Of a DNA stretch of 64,000 nucleotides, positions 38,072 to 45,862 are shown piece after piece. A program made the translations under genes and the position numbers. The notes beneath the pieces are model-generated. The model did no database searches. It was not told the DNA's origin and was given only the letters and a program-made list of their open reading frames with translations. Position 1 is the first letter of the stretch; the number at the start of each line of letters is the position of its first letter. This DNA comes from Spongiihabitans sp965206355. Its GTDB lineage: Bacteria; Pseudomonadota; Gammaproteobacteria; Arenicellales; Poriferihabitantaceae. The stretch covers positions 2,108,001-2,172,000 of the forward strand of contig OZ242212.1 of NCBI GenBank assembly GCA_965206355.1. The letters are read 5' to 3'.

Positions 38072-38377
38072 CGTGTTGTTCTTCAATATTCAGATAATTG
38101 AAAAATGATTCATCAGTAAACTCTGAATGGGTATCAAAATATTTTGTATGTATTGGTAATGCTTCAATGTCTGATCGAAGCGCTTTGTGGGTTTCAAATA
38201 TTGACTTGAATAGCCAGTTAATCACCTTGCTGTTCAGTATCTGACTAAGTTGCCTTACACTAATCGGAAAATCATCTTCCAATATCAGCATATTGGCACT
38301 GTTCAAGAAAAACATCTGCTCGGTATCATGGTAGAAAACCAAGTCTGATGAAATAAATCTATAAACCAATTTTTCTT
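38050..38377 (-). pseudogene. C-terminal fragment of a DNA methyltransferase (displaced half of the gene at 44.1 kb)
   Basis: The fragment reads from the IS edge: QEKLVYRFISSDLVFYHDTE, then FFLNSANMLILEDDFPISVR, QLSQILNSKVINWLFK and LRSDIEALPIH. This is the target-recognition and C-terminal region of Eco57I/TaqI-type adenine methyltransferases (KLVYRFIS...LNSANxLI...SKxxNWLFK...RxxIExLPI). Without the MITE it would end FRIKE-stop. The N-terminal half lies beyond IS copy B at 44130-45144. By comparison with the family, roughly 100 residues between the halves are missing. Confidence 0.75.
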
Positions 38378-39095
38378 GGGGCTGTCCTAGATAACACTGA
38401 AAGAGTGCTATCATGGGATCAATGAGAAAGAGTCGTTTAAGCCGTTATAAACAAGGTCGTCTTATCGAGCATTTTGTGTCGGGTTCAACCGCCCGCACGG
38501 CAGCGTTGCTGGTTGGGATCAACAAGTCCACATCGGCGTATTTTTATCACCGGTTGCGCGAGATTATCGCATATGAGCTTGAACAAGAAAGTCATGAGGT
38601 TTTTGACGGGGAGATTGAAGTCGATGAAAGTTATTTTGGCGGTGGTCGCAAAGGCAAACGAGGTCGGGGAGCGGCGGGGAAAATCCCGGTGTTTGGCTTA
38701 CTCAAACGGGGCGGGAGGGTTTACACCAAGATTATCCCGGATGCCTGTTCAGCAACCTTGATGCCAATTATTGAGCGTAAAGTGGTTCCGGACAGCATCG
38801 TTTATTCCGACTGTTGGAGCGGTTATAATGTGCTGGACGTGAGCGATTTCAAGCACCACCGCATCAACCATTCCCAACGCTTCGCGGAGCAGGGGAATCA
38901 CATCAACGGCATTGAGAACTTTTGGAGTCAGGCGAAGCGTCATATGCACAAATTCAACGGTGTTCCCAAGGCGCATTTTGGGCTGTTTTTGAAGGAGTGC
39001 GAGTGGCGTTTTAACAACAGCGACCCAATATCTCAATTATTTCAATTAAAACAATGGGTTGGAGTTCATTTAAACTAGTTATCTAGGACAGCCCC
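38378..39095 (+). mobile_element. IS1595-family insertion sequence, copy A (718 bp)
   Basis: Terminal inverted repeats begin GGGGCTGTCCTAGATAAC at the left and GGGGCTGTCCTAGATAAC (read inward) at the right. One transposase gene lies inside. The copy is almost identical to copy B at 45145-45862, which is inverted; I noticed one silent base difference (38592 T against C in B). The flanks are not direct repeats of each other, but the right flank AATCGTAA is the inverse of copy B's right flank. Confidence 0.93.
38413..39078 (+). CDS. IS1595-family transposase (copy A)
   Basis: This 221-residue DDE-type (ISXO2-like) transposase has an N-terminal helical region LSRYKQGRLIEHFVSGSTAR, then the catalytic motifs VDESYFGGGRKGKRGRG (first Asp), IVYSDCWSGYN (second Asp) and HINGIENFWSQAKRHM (Glu region of the IS1595 core). 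The short length and lack of an N-terminal zinc ribbon suggest the IS1016-like group. The coding region looks intact. Confidence 0.94.
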   Translation: MGSMRKSRLSRYKQGRLIEHFVSGSTARTAALLVGINKSTSAYFYHRLREIIAYELEQESHEVFDGEIEVDESYFGGGRKGKRGRGAAGKIPVFGLLKRGGRVYTKIIPDACSATLMPIIERKVVPDSIVYSDCWSGYNVLDVSDFKHHRINHSQRFAEQGNHINGIENFWSQAKRHMHKFNGVPKAHFGLFLKECEWRFNNSDPISQLFQLKQWVGVHLN

Positions 39096-39133
39096 AATCG
39101 TAATTCGTAAAAAAGCACAAGATATGCCATTAA

Positions 39134-39295
39134 GAGACCTTTGCACGGAAGATGATTTCGCTTTCAGGCAAGGCAAAAACGCACGGAATGAGGGAGTTTA
39201 TGCTTATAAATGACCGATTGAGACCAATTTTACCAACAGTAGGCGCTTTTAGGCGACGCAGCATGCAGGTGAAATGGCTTTCGTGCAAAGCTCTC
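39134..39295 (+). mobile_element. MITE copy 8 (162 bp, long form)
   Basis: This is the long subfamily (internal ACCAACAGTAGGCGCTTTTA). The target duplication ATTAA flanks it (39129-39133 and 39296-39300). The right end reads GAGAGCTTTGCACG inward. Confidence 0.9.
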
Positions 39296-39348
39296 ATTAA
39301 AACATCGGTCTCAACAGACAGTAGCAGATAATCCATTGCCGTTATTGA

Positions 39349-39456
39349 CTACACGTTCAATAACAAGTGTTCTTTTTCCCATGCACTGACCACGTTTAAG
39401 GATAGTTTTCCGTTTGCTTGGTTTGCTTGGTTTGCTTGGTGGGCGTTATTGGACAT
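39349..39456 (-). CDS. Possible 35-residue peptide with (QAN)3 repeat
   Basis: The frame starts MSNNAHQANQANQANGKLSL and ends HLLLNV-stop. The three Gln-Ala-Asn units come from a perfect 9-bp tandem repeat (GTTTGCTTG x3 on the plus strand, 39412-39438). It may be a real short peptide or the remnant of a larger gene cut in this rearranged spacer. The remaining bases up to 39603 show nothing else. Confidence 0.25.
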   Translation of the reverse strand: MSNNAHQANQANQANGKLSLNVVSAWEKEHLLLNV

Positions 39457-39603
39457 TGGCTTGTGTTGAATGGTGTATTGGTGGGTGTCTTGTCTTCGAT
39501 ACTGTCTTGGAAAGAGCCCAATCAGCTTGTATTATACGAGCTGGCGGTGTTGAAAAACCCTCACCCGGCCTAAAAATTTCGTGTCCTGTTTGTCCATTAG
39601 TTC

Positions 39604-40941
39604 ATGCTACATTTTTCACGCTATATCTTTAATGCCATGTTTGAAAATGACGATAAACCAATAACATCCTATTACCAACATACGGCTAACGGTCAAATTG
39701 ATGCACCACAATTACAACAGCATATCAAAGCAGATGTGGTTGTTATTGGCGGTGGCTTGAGCGGTTGTTCCACTGCCTTGCATCTGGCATCAAGTGGCGT
39801 GGATGTGGCAGTGCTTGAGTCGCGTCAGTTTGGATGGGGTGCCTCCGGGCGCAGTGGCGGGCAAATTATCAATGGCTTCTCGATCAGTCAAGATGTCTTG
39901 GAAAAACAGCTCGGTATGGAACATGCCAAACAGCTTTGGCAACACTCGGTATATGCGGTGGACTATACCCGACAGTTAATCAAAACCCACAATATAGATT
40001 GCGATCTGACTATGGGCTATTTACATGTGGGGGTAAAACCACGTCATGCCAAAGCGTTACGATGCTGGGTCGAGCAGTTGTCCAGGACCTACGACTACAC
40101 GTCGATGCAATACCACAATCAAAACCAGTTGACGGAGTTTCTTGCTTCTGAGCGCTATCAGGGTGGTGTATCCGATTCGGGTAGTGGTCATCTACATCCG
40201 CTGAATTATTGTTTGGGTATTGCCAAAGCGGCTGAGGATGCGGGCGCAAGATTGTGGCAGCACTCCGCCGTGGTTAAAGTGGCAACAACGGCGACTGGCA
40301 AAGTCGTTGATGTCGTTAATCAAGATGGTGGCAACGGCAAAATAAATTGTCAGCATGTGGTTTATGCTTGCAATGCCTATCTCAATAAACTGGCACCGAA
40401 AATCGGCAATAAAATAATGCCAGTGGGAACCTATATGGTCGCGACAGAACCGTTGCAAGAAGACCTTGCCTTAGGCTTGATTTCCAACCGCGCCGCAGTT
40501 GCCGATAACAATTTTGTGTTGGACTATTATCGTTTATCCGCCGACAACCGTATGTTGTTTGGTGGGCGGGTCAGCTACTCAACATTACAACCCCGAAAAC
40601 TTACCCACTCATTGCGTCACCGCATGCTCAGCGTGTTCCCGCAATTACAGGGCGTGAACATTGATTTTTCATGGGGCGGTTATGTGGCGATTACCCGAAA
40701 CCGTGCGCCCGATATTGGGCAGATGGATGACGGCAGTTGGTTTGCGCAAGGCTATTCCGGGCATGGTATGGCATTGAGCGGATACATCGGAAAATTACTT
40801 GCTCAGGCGATTTTGGGCGATCGGGAAGGGATGGCTTGTTTTGAAAAAATACCGCACAAAACCTTCGTGGGTGGCAAGATTTTGCGTATGCCAGCACTGG
40901 TGGCAGCGATGAGTTATTATAAATTGAAAGATTATTTTTAG
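39604..40941 (+). CDS. FAD-dependent oxidoreductase, gamma-glutamylputrescine oxidase (PuuB)-like
   Basis: This is a 445-residue DAO-family flavoprotein (434 from the more likely ATG at 39637, MFENDDKPITSYY). The FAD-binding fold is ADVVVIGGGLSGCSTALHLA, followed by FGWGASGRSGGQIINGFS. The C-terminal FAD contact is WFAQGYSGHGMALSGYIGK. In PuuB-like enzymes the ASGRNGGQ-type segment is diagnostic. The reaction would be oxidation of an amine, giving an aldehyde, ammonia and H2O2. The SpuC-like putrescine transaminase gene at 48.5 kb supports a polyamine link. A MITE sits directly after the stop, and its target duplication TAGAT contains the TAG. Confidence 0.8.
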   Translation: MLHFSRYIFNAMFENDDKPITSYYQHTANGQIDAPQLQQHIKADVVVIGGGLSGCSTALHLASSGVDVAVLESRQFGWGASGRSGGQIINGFSISQDVLEKQLGMEHAKQLWQHSVYAVDYTRQLIKTHNIDCDLTMGYLHVGVKPRHAKALRCWVEQLSRTYDYTSMQYHNQNQLTEFLASERYQGGVSDSGSGHLHPLNYCLGIAKAAEDAGARLWQHSAVVKVATTATGKVVDVVNQDGGNGKINCQHVVYACNAYLNKLAPKIGNKIMPVGTYMVATEPLQEDLALGLISNRAAVADNNFVLDYYRLSADNRMLFGGRVSYSTLQPRKLTHSLRHRMLSVFPQLQGVNIDFSWGGYVAITRNRAPDIGQMDDGSWFAQGYSGHGMALSGYIGKLLAQAILGDREGMACFEKIPHKTFVGGKILRMPALVAAMSYYKLKDYF

Positions 40942-40943
40942 AT

Positions 40944-41082
40944 GAGACCTTTGCACGGAAGATGGTTTCGCTTTCAGGCAAGGCAAAAACGCACGGAATG
41001 AGGGAGTTTATGCTTATAAATGACCGATTGAGTACGTTTTTAACACAGCATGCAGGTGAAACGGCTTTCGTGCAAAGGTCTC
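40944..41082 (+). mobile_element. MITE copy 9 (139 bp)
   Basis: This is the short form with 5-bp target duplication TAGAT (40939-40943 and 41083-41087). The left duplication includes the stop codon of the upstream oxidoreductase. It inserted between that gene and rluC without damaging either. Confidence 0.9.
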
Positions 41083-41133
41083 TAGATGTCACCGTTGTCC
41101 ATAAACAAAGCATTCATAAATAAAGCACAGGCT

Positions 41134-42066
41134 ATGTCAGCGCAGGTAAGACTCCAGATCGTTGAGCGCGAGGAAGATGGGCAGCGGGTTGATAATTTTT
41201 TGATAAAAACGCTGAAAGGAGTACCCAAGAGTAGAATCTATAAAGCGGTGCGTAGTGGGGAAGTGCGGGTCAATGGCTCGAGAATAAAGGTGTCGCATAA
41301 GCTGAAGTCCGGAGATAAAGTACGCATACCACCAATTCGCCATGCCCAAACCAACCAGCCAGCGGTGATTCCCCCGAATCTGCTACAGCATATTCCAGTG
41401 CTTTTTGAGGATCAGCATTTACTGCTGGTTGACAAACCAGCGGGGCTGGCAGTACATGGTGGTACGGGTATGTCATATGGATTGATTGAAGCGTTCCGGC
41501 AACTGCGACCGCACATTCAGTTTCTTGAACTGATACATCGCCTGGATCGGGAAACTTCAGGATGCCTGATGTTGGCGAAGAGCAGACAAGCGTTGCTGGC
41601 AGTGCAGCAACAACTCGGTGAGGACAGAACGGTGGGCAAATATTATCTGGCATTGGTGCAAGGTGTGTGGAAGGGAGGAAGCAAAACGGTTAATTTATCT
41701 CTTGCCAGAAAGCGCGAAGCAGGCAAGGATAAACGCTCGGTGGTTGATGGCAATGGTCAGCAGGCGAGCAGTAAAATTTCTCTGCTAACACGTTATCATG
41801 ACAGTAGCTTGGTAGAGATTGAACTCAAAACCGGCAGAATGCATCAGGCACGGGTGCATTGCTCCGCCAGCGGTTATCCTATAGCCGGCGATTACTTATA
41901 TGGTGAAAGTGCGTTTAATCAGAAAATGAAAAAAGCCGGTCTTGGGCGACTATTTCTGCATTCCCACAAGCTCACAATACGCCATCCCCTGACCAACACC
42001 CCGCTGCATCTGCAAGCGCCATTGCCAGCACGCTTGCTGAGATTGCTTGATAAATTAGCGTGCTGA
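41134..42066 (+). CDS. rluC: 23S rRNA pseudouridine synthase RluC
   Basis: The protein has 310 residues from the ATG at 41134 (MSAQVRLQIVEREEDGQRVD). An S4 RNA-binding domain (DNFLIKTLKGVPKSRIYKAV, RVNGSRIKVSHKLKSGDKVR) precedes the RluA-type catalytic domain with Asp in HRLDRETSGCLMLAKS, then KTGRMHQARVH and FLHSHKL. RluC modifies positions 955, 2504 and 2580 of E. coli 23S rRNA. An in-frame ATG at 41086 lies in the MITE target duplication and is probably not used. Confidence 0.92.
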   Translation: MSAQVRLQIVEREEDGQRVDNFLIKTLKGVPKSRIYKAVRSGEVRVNGSRIKVSHKLKSGDKVRIPPIRHAQTNQPAVIPPNLLQHIPVLFEDQHLLLVDKPAGLAVHGGTGMSYGLIEAFRQLRPHIQFLELIHRLDRETSGCLMLAKSRQALLAVQQQLGEDRTVGKYYLALVQGVWKGGSKTVNLSLARKREAGKDKRSVVDGNGQQASSKISLLTRYHDSSLVEIELKTGRMHQARVHCSASGYPIAGDYLYGESAFNQKMKKAGLGRLFLHSHKLTIRHPLTNTPLHLQAPLPARLLRLLDKLAC

Positions 42067-42214
42067 AATGAAATAGAGTTGGTTCATCACCGCTGTCTGT
42101 GTTAAGGTGTTCGCCTTGTATGGCGTATGTTTTATGAGTAGGTTGGGTAGCAACTGCTGGAAAACGCCGGAAAAACAATCTGCAGAATCATTGACTTAAC
42201 CGAGTATAAGAAAA

Positions 42215-44056
42215 ATGCCTGATTACCGATCGTGGACAACAACCCGTGGCAGGACAATGGCAGGGGCGCGTGCTTTGTGGCGTGCTACGGGTATGACAGA
42301 AGATGATTTCAATAAACCCATCATTGCCGTTGCTAATTCATTTACCCAATTTGTGCCCGGACATGTGCACTTAAAAGATATGGGGCAACTGGTTGCCCGC
42401 GAGATTGAAGCGGTGGGTGGTGTTGCCAAAGAATTTAATACCATTGCCGTTGATGATGGCATTGCTATGGGACATGGCGGTATGTTGTATTCATTGCCGT
42501 CACGGGAAATCATCGCCGATTCGGTGGAATATATGGTCAATGCACATTGTGCTGATGCGCTGGTGTGTATTTCTAATTGCGACAAAATTACTCCGGGTAT
42601 GTTAATGGCAACTATGCGGCTTAACATTCCGGCTATTTTTGTCTCGGGCGGACCTATGGAAGCGGGTAAGGTGACTTGGCGTGAGCACGAAAAATCGGTG
42701 GATTTGGTCGATGCGATGATGGTGGCAGCCGATGATAATGTGAGCGATCTGGAATCTGAAAATATGGAGCGTTCTGCCTGCCCAACCTGTGGTTCCTGTT
42801 CGGGTATGTTTACCGCAAATTCGATGAATTGTTTGACAGAGGCTCTCGGACTTGCTCTGCCCGGGAACGGCACGCTTGTTGCTACGCATAGTGATCGTGA
42901 ACAATTATTTCTCGAAGCCGGCAGGTGCATCGTTACCACTACCCGGCGACACTACGAGCAGGATGATTACGATGTATTGCCGCGAGCCATCGCTAACTTT
43001 GATGCTTTTGAAAATGCAATGTCGCTGGATATTGCGATGGGTGGATCGACCAATACGGTGTTGCACCTGCTTGCTGCCGCACATGAGGGTAGCATCGCCT
43101 TCAGCATGAAAGACATTGATCGCTTGAGTCGTCAGGTACCCAACCTGTGCAAAGTAGCTCCAGCTTCACCAGACTATCACGTTGAGGATGTGCATCGTGC
43201 TGGTGGTGTTATGGCGATACTGGGTGAGCTGGATCGTGCCGGCTTGATAAATGGTCATGCCAAAACTGTCCATGCTGACAGTATTGGACAAGCGATTGCG
43301 CTTTGGGATATTTGCCTGACTGATGACCAGAAACGAAAAGATTTTTTCCGTTCGGCTCCCGGCGGTGTGCCGACACAGGTGGCGTTCAGTCAAAGCAAAC
43401 GCTATAAATCTTTGGATATGGATCGGAAAAATGGATGTATTCGTGATCGTGATCACGCCTATAGTCAAGACGGTGGGTTGGCTGTTCTGTTTGGTAATCT
43501 TGCCGAAGAGGGTTGTATCGTCAAAACTGCCGGAGTCGATGAAAGCATTCTCAAGTTTACCGGTAAAGCCAGAGTATTTGAGAGTCAAGAAGCTGCCGTT
43601 GATGGCATTCTCGGCAATACAATCAAGCCGGGAGATGTGGTGGTGATTCGCTACGAGGGTCCCAGAGGCGGACCGGGGATGCAGGAAATGCTTTATCCGA
43701 CCACTTACCTCAAGTCAAAAGGTCTCGGCAAAGTCTGTGCCCTGATTACCGATGGGCGATTTTCTGGAGGCACTTCCGGACTATCCATTGGTCACGTTTC
43801 ACCCGAAGCTGCAGAGGGCGGGCTGATTGCATTGATAGAGGAAAATGATGTCATTGAAATAGATATTCCCAATCGAACTATCCATCTTGCGCTTGCGCCG
43901 ACAGAGTTGGCGCAACGCCGAAGCGACATGGATGCAAAAGGCGAAGCGGCATGGCAACCCCAGCGTGAGCGAGTCGTTAGCACGGCACTCAAGGCATACG
44001 CACACTTCAGTAGCAGTGCTGCTAAGGGGGCAGTCAGAGATGTTAATCAGCTATAA
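42215..44056 (+). CDS. ilvD: Dihydroxy-acid dehydratase
   Basis: This 613-residue iron-sulfur enzyme performs the last common step of valine, isoleucine and leucine synthesis. Cluster ligands are in CISNCDKITPGML and ACPTCGSCSGMFTANSMNC. Other landmarks are SYRSWTTTRGRTMAGARALW-like start (DYRSWTTTRG), ALITDGRFSGGTSGLSIGHV and the Lys/Asp metal site in VDDGIAMGHGGM. Length and sequence agree with full-length IlvD. It lies inside the inverted segment but is intact. Confidence 0.96.
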   Translation: MPDYRSWTTTRGRTMAGARALWRATGMTEDDFNKPIIAVANSFTQFVPGHVHLKDMGQLVAREIEAVGGVAKEFNTIAVDDGIAMGHGGMLYSLPSREIIADSVEYMVNAHCADALVCISNCDKITPGMLMATMRLNIPAIFVSGGPMEAGKVTWREHEKSVDLVDAMMVAADDNVSDLESENMERSACPTCGSCSGMFTANSMNCLTEALGLALPGNGTLVATHSDREQLFLEAGRCIVTTTRRHYEQDDYDVLPRAIANFDAFENAMSLDIAMGGSTNTVLHLLAAAHEGSIAFSMKDIDRLSRQVPNLCKVAPASPDYHVEDVHRAGGVMAILGELDRAGLINGHAKTVHADSIGQAIALWDICLTDDQKRKDFFRSAPGGVPTQVAFSQSKRYKSLDMDRKNGCIRDRDHAYSQDGGLAVLFGNLAEEGCIVKTAGVDESILKFTGKARVFESQEAAVDGILGNTIKPGDVVVIRYEGPRGGPGMQEMLYPTTYLKSKGLGKVCALITDGRFSGGTSGLSIGHVSPEAAEGGLIALIEENDVIEIDIPNRTIHLALAPTELAQRRSDMDAKGEAAWQPQRERVVSTALKAYAHFSSSAAKGAVRDVNQL

Positions 44057-44129
44057 GCGGCAACTATAAACGGAGTCAGTTTGGGTTAGTAGCTACCACT
44101 AAAGCAGATATGTACACATAAGGTTAAAA

Positions 44130-45144
44130 ATGGGTCAACACTCATTATTTGATCATGTTGAAAGGACGTATTTGTCGATAGATGATGTGGCAAATCAGCT
44201 TGAAGTATCGACTGCATCAGTTAGAAACTGGGTTAAAACTGGCTATCTTCGGCAAACAAATCGCAGTTTGATTTCGAAAGAATCTTTTGAGCATTTCAAA
44301 AATAACGTGGCTGGTAATGAAAAACTAACAGCCCGGGCGAACAAGTCATTAAAGGACTCCCATGACCATGAAAAACTACAGAAGGAATTTTATGCTTTGA
44401 TGAAAGGAAATGGAATTGACTTTGAGCAGACAGGATTACGATACCAAGCATCCCTGTCCAACGCATACAGAAATAAACAGGGTATATACTATACGCCGAC
44501 AAATATTACCGAGCGATTCTTCCAGCATTTACCGGATAATTGCTCCGGCTTATCTTTTTGTGATCCTTGTTGCGGATCTGGAAACTTTATCCTGTCCGCC
44601 ATAGAGTGCGGCATGAAACCTGAGAATATTTATGGTTATGATGTAGATCCGATTGCCGTAGAGCTGACAAAAAGAAGAATGCTGGAACGCACTGGATACC
44701 AAACAGATAAAATTATCTGTGCTGATTTTCTACAATCAATATTAGAACATGGTTGCATTTGTTTTGATATTATTTTTACTAATCCACCATGGGGCAAGAA
44801 ACTCAACCGAGAACAAAAAGAAATGTACGCTCGTGTATTCGATGCGGGCAACAGTGTGGATACGAGTTCATTATTCTTTTTTGGATGCTTGTCGATATTA
44901 AAAGAGGACGGATATATAGGGTTCTTATTGCCAGGTGCTTTTTTTAATGTGGCTTCTTTTGAATATGCACGTAAAAAAGCATTATCACTAAATATCAAGG
45001 CATTAATGGATTTTGGCAAACCGTTTAAGGGATTGCTAACAAAAGCAAAAGGTATTGTTATTCAAAAACAGGCGGTTGGCGATGAAAATCCTGTTCAGTG
45101 TAGGGTAAGGCTTCAATCCATGATTAGGTCGCAAAATTCATTTA
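44130..45144 (+). pseudogene. N-terminal half of a class I adenine DNA methyltransferase, cut by IS copy B
   Basis: The frame runs to 45161 only because it reads a few codons into the IS (RGCPR). A helix-turn-helix start (YLSIDDVANQLEVSTASVRN, residues 14-33) precedes an Eco57I/N6_Mtase-type domain: QGIYYTPTNITERF, motif I DPCCGSGNF (residues 145-153) and motif IV TNPPWG (217-222). It ends soon after KAKGIVIQKQ, before the target-recognition region. The matching C-terminal piece is at 38050-38377 on the other side of the inverted segment. Such proteins protect DNA by N6-adenine methylation. This one cannot be functional as it stands. Confidence 0.85.
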
Positions 45145-45862
45145 GGGGCTGTCCTAGATAACTAGTTTAAATGAACTCCAACCCATTGTTTTAATTGAAA
45201 TAATTGAGATATTGGGTCGCTGTTGTTAAAACGCCACTCGCACTCCTTCAAAAACAGCCCAAAATGCGCCTTGGGAACACCGTTGAATTTGTGCATATGA
45301 CGCTTCGCCTGACTCCAAAAGTTCTCAATGCCGTTGATGTGATTCCCCTGCTCCGCGAAGCGTTGGGAATGGTTGATGCGGTGGTGCTTGAAATCGCTCA
45401 CGTCCAGCACATTATAACCGCTCCAACAGTCGGAATAAACGATGCTGTCCGGAACCACTTTACGCTCAATAATTGGCATCAAGGTTGCTGAACAGGCATC
45501 CGGGATAATCTTGGTGTAAACCCTCCCGCCCCGTTTGAGTAAGCCAAACACCGGGATTTTCCCCGCCGCTCCCCGACCTCGTTTGCCTTTGCGACCACCG
45601 CCAAAATAACTTTCATCGACTTCAATCTCCCCGTCAAAAACCTCATGGCTTTCTTGTTCAAGCTCATATGCGATAATCTCGCGCAACCGGTGATAAAAAT
45701 ACGCCGATGTGGACTTGTTGATCCCAACCAGCAACGCTGCCGTGCGGGCGGTTGAACCCGACACAAAATGCTCGATAAGACGACCTTGTTTATAACGGCT
45801 TAAACGACTCTTTCTCATTGATCCCATGATAGCACTCTTTCAGTGTTATCTAGGACAGCCCC
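45145..45862 (-). mobile_element. IS1595-family insertion sequence, copy B (718 bp, inverted)
   Basis: It has the same ends and length as copy A, in the opposite orientation. The left edge truncates the methyltransferase gene; the right edge has replaced the last two codons of sulP (KGLS-stop instead of the reconstructed NS-stop). The right flank TTACGATT pairs with copy A's right flank once the intervening segment is flipped. Confidence 0.93.
45162..45827 (-). CDS. IS1595-family transposase (copy B)
   Basis: This 221-residue transposase is identical in protein sequence to copy A, with catalytic motifs VDESYFGGG, VYSDCWSGYN and INGIENFWSQAK. The coding region is intact. Near-identity of the two copies implies recent transposition or gene conversion between them. 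Confidence 0.94.
   Translation of the reverse strand: MGSMRKSRLSRYKQGRLIEHFVSGSTARTAALLVGINKSTSAYFYHRLREIIAYELEQESHEVFDGEIEVDESYFGGGRKGKRGRGAAGKIPVFGLLKRGGRVYTKIIPDACSATLMPIIERKVVPDSIVYSDCWSGYNVLDVSDFKHHRINHSQRFAEQGNHINGIENFWSQAKRHMHKFNGVPKAHFGLFLKECEWRFNNSDPISQLFQLKQWVGVHLN

Larger units (their letters stand above)
38378..45862. other. Inverted segment bounded by two opposed IS1595-type copies
   Basis: The 8 bases right of copy A (39096-39103, AATCGTAA) are the reverse complement of the 8 bases right of copy B (45863-45870, TTACGATT). If 39096-45144 is flipped back, one IS is flanked by an exact 8-bp direct repeat TTACGATT at the 3' end of sulP, and the two halves of the methyltransferase face each other across the other IS on the minus strand. 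This is direct evidence of recombination between the IS copies. Confidence 0.85.

Noticed and set aside
38378..45862. Composite transposon made of the two IS copies
   Set aside because: The outer flanks are not a direct repeat, and the inner content is ordinary chromosomal genes (rluC, ilvD). The flank pattern fits an inversion, not a transposed unit.
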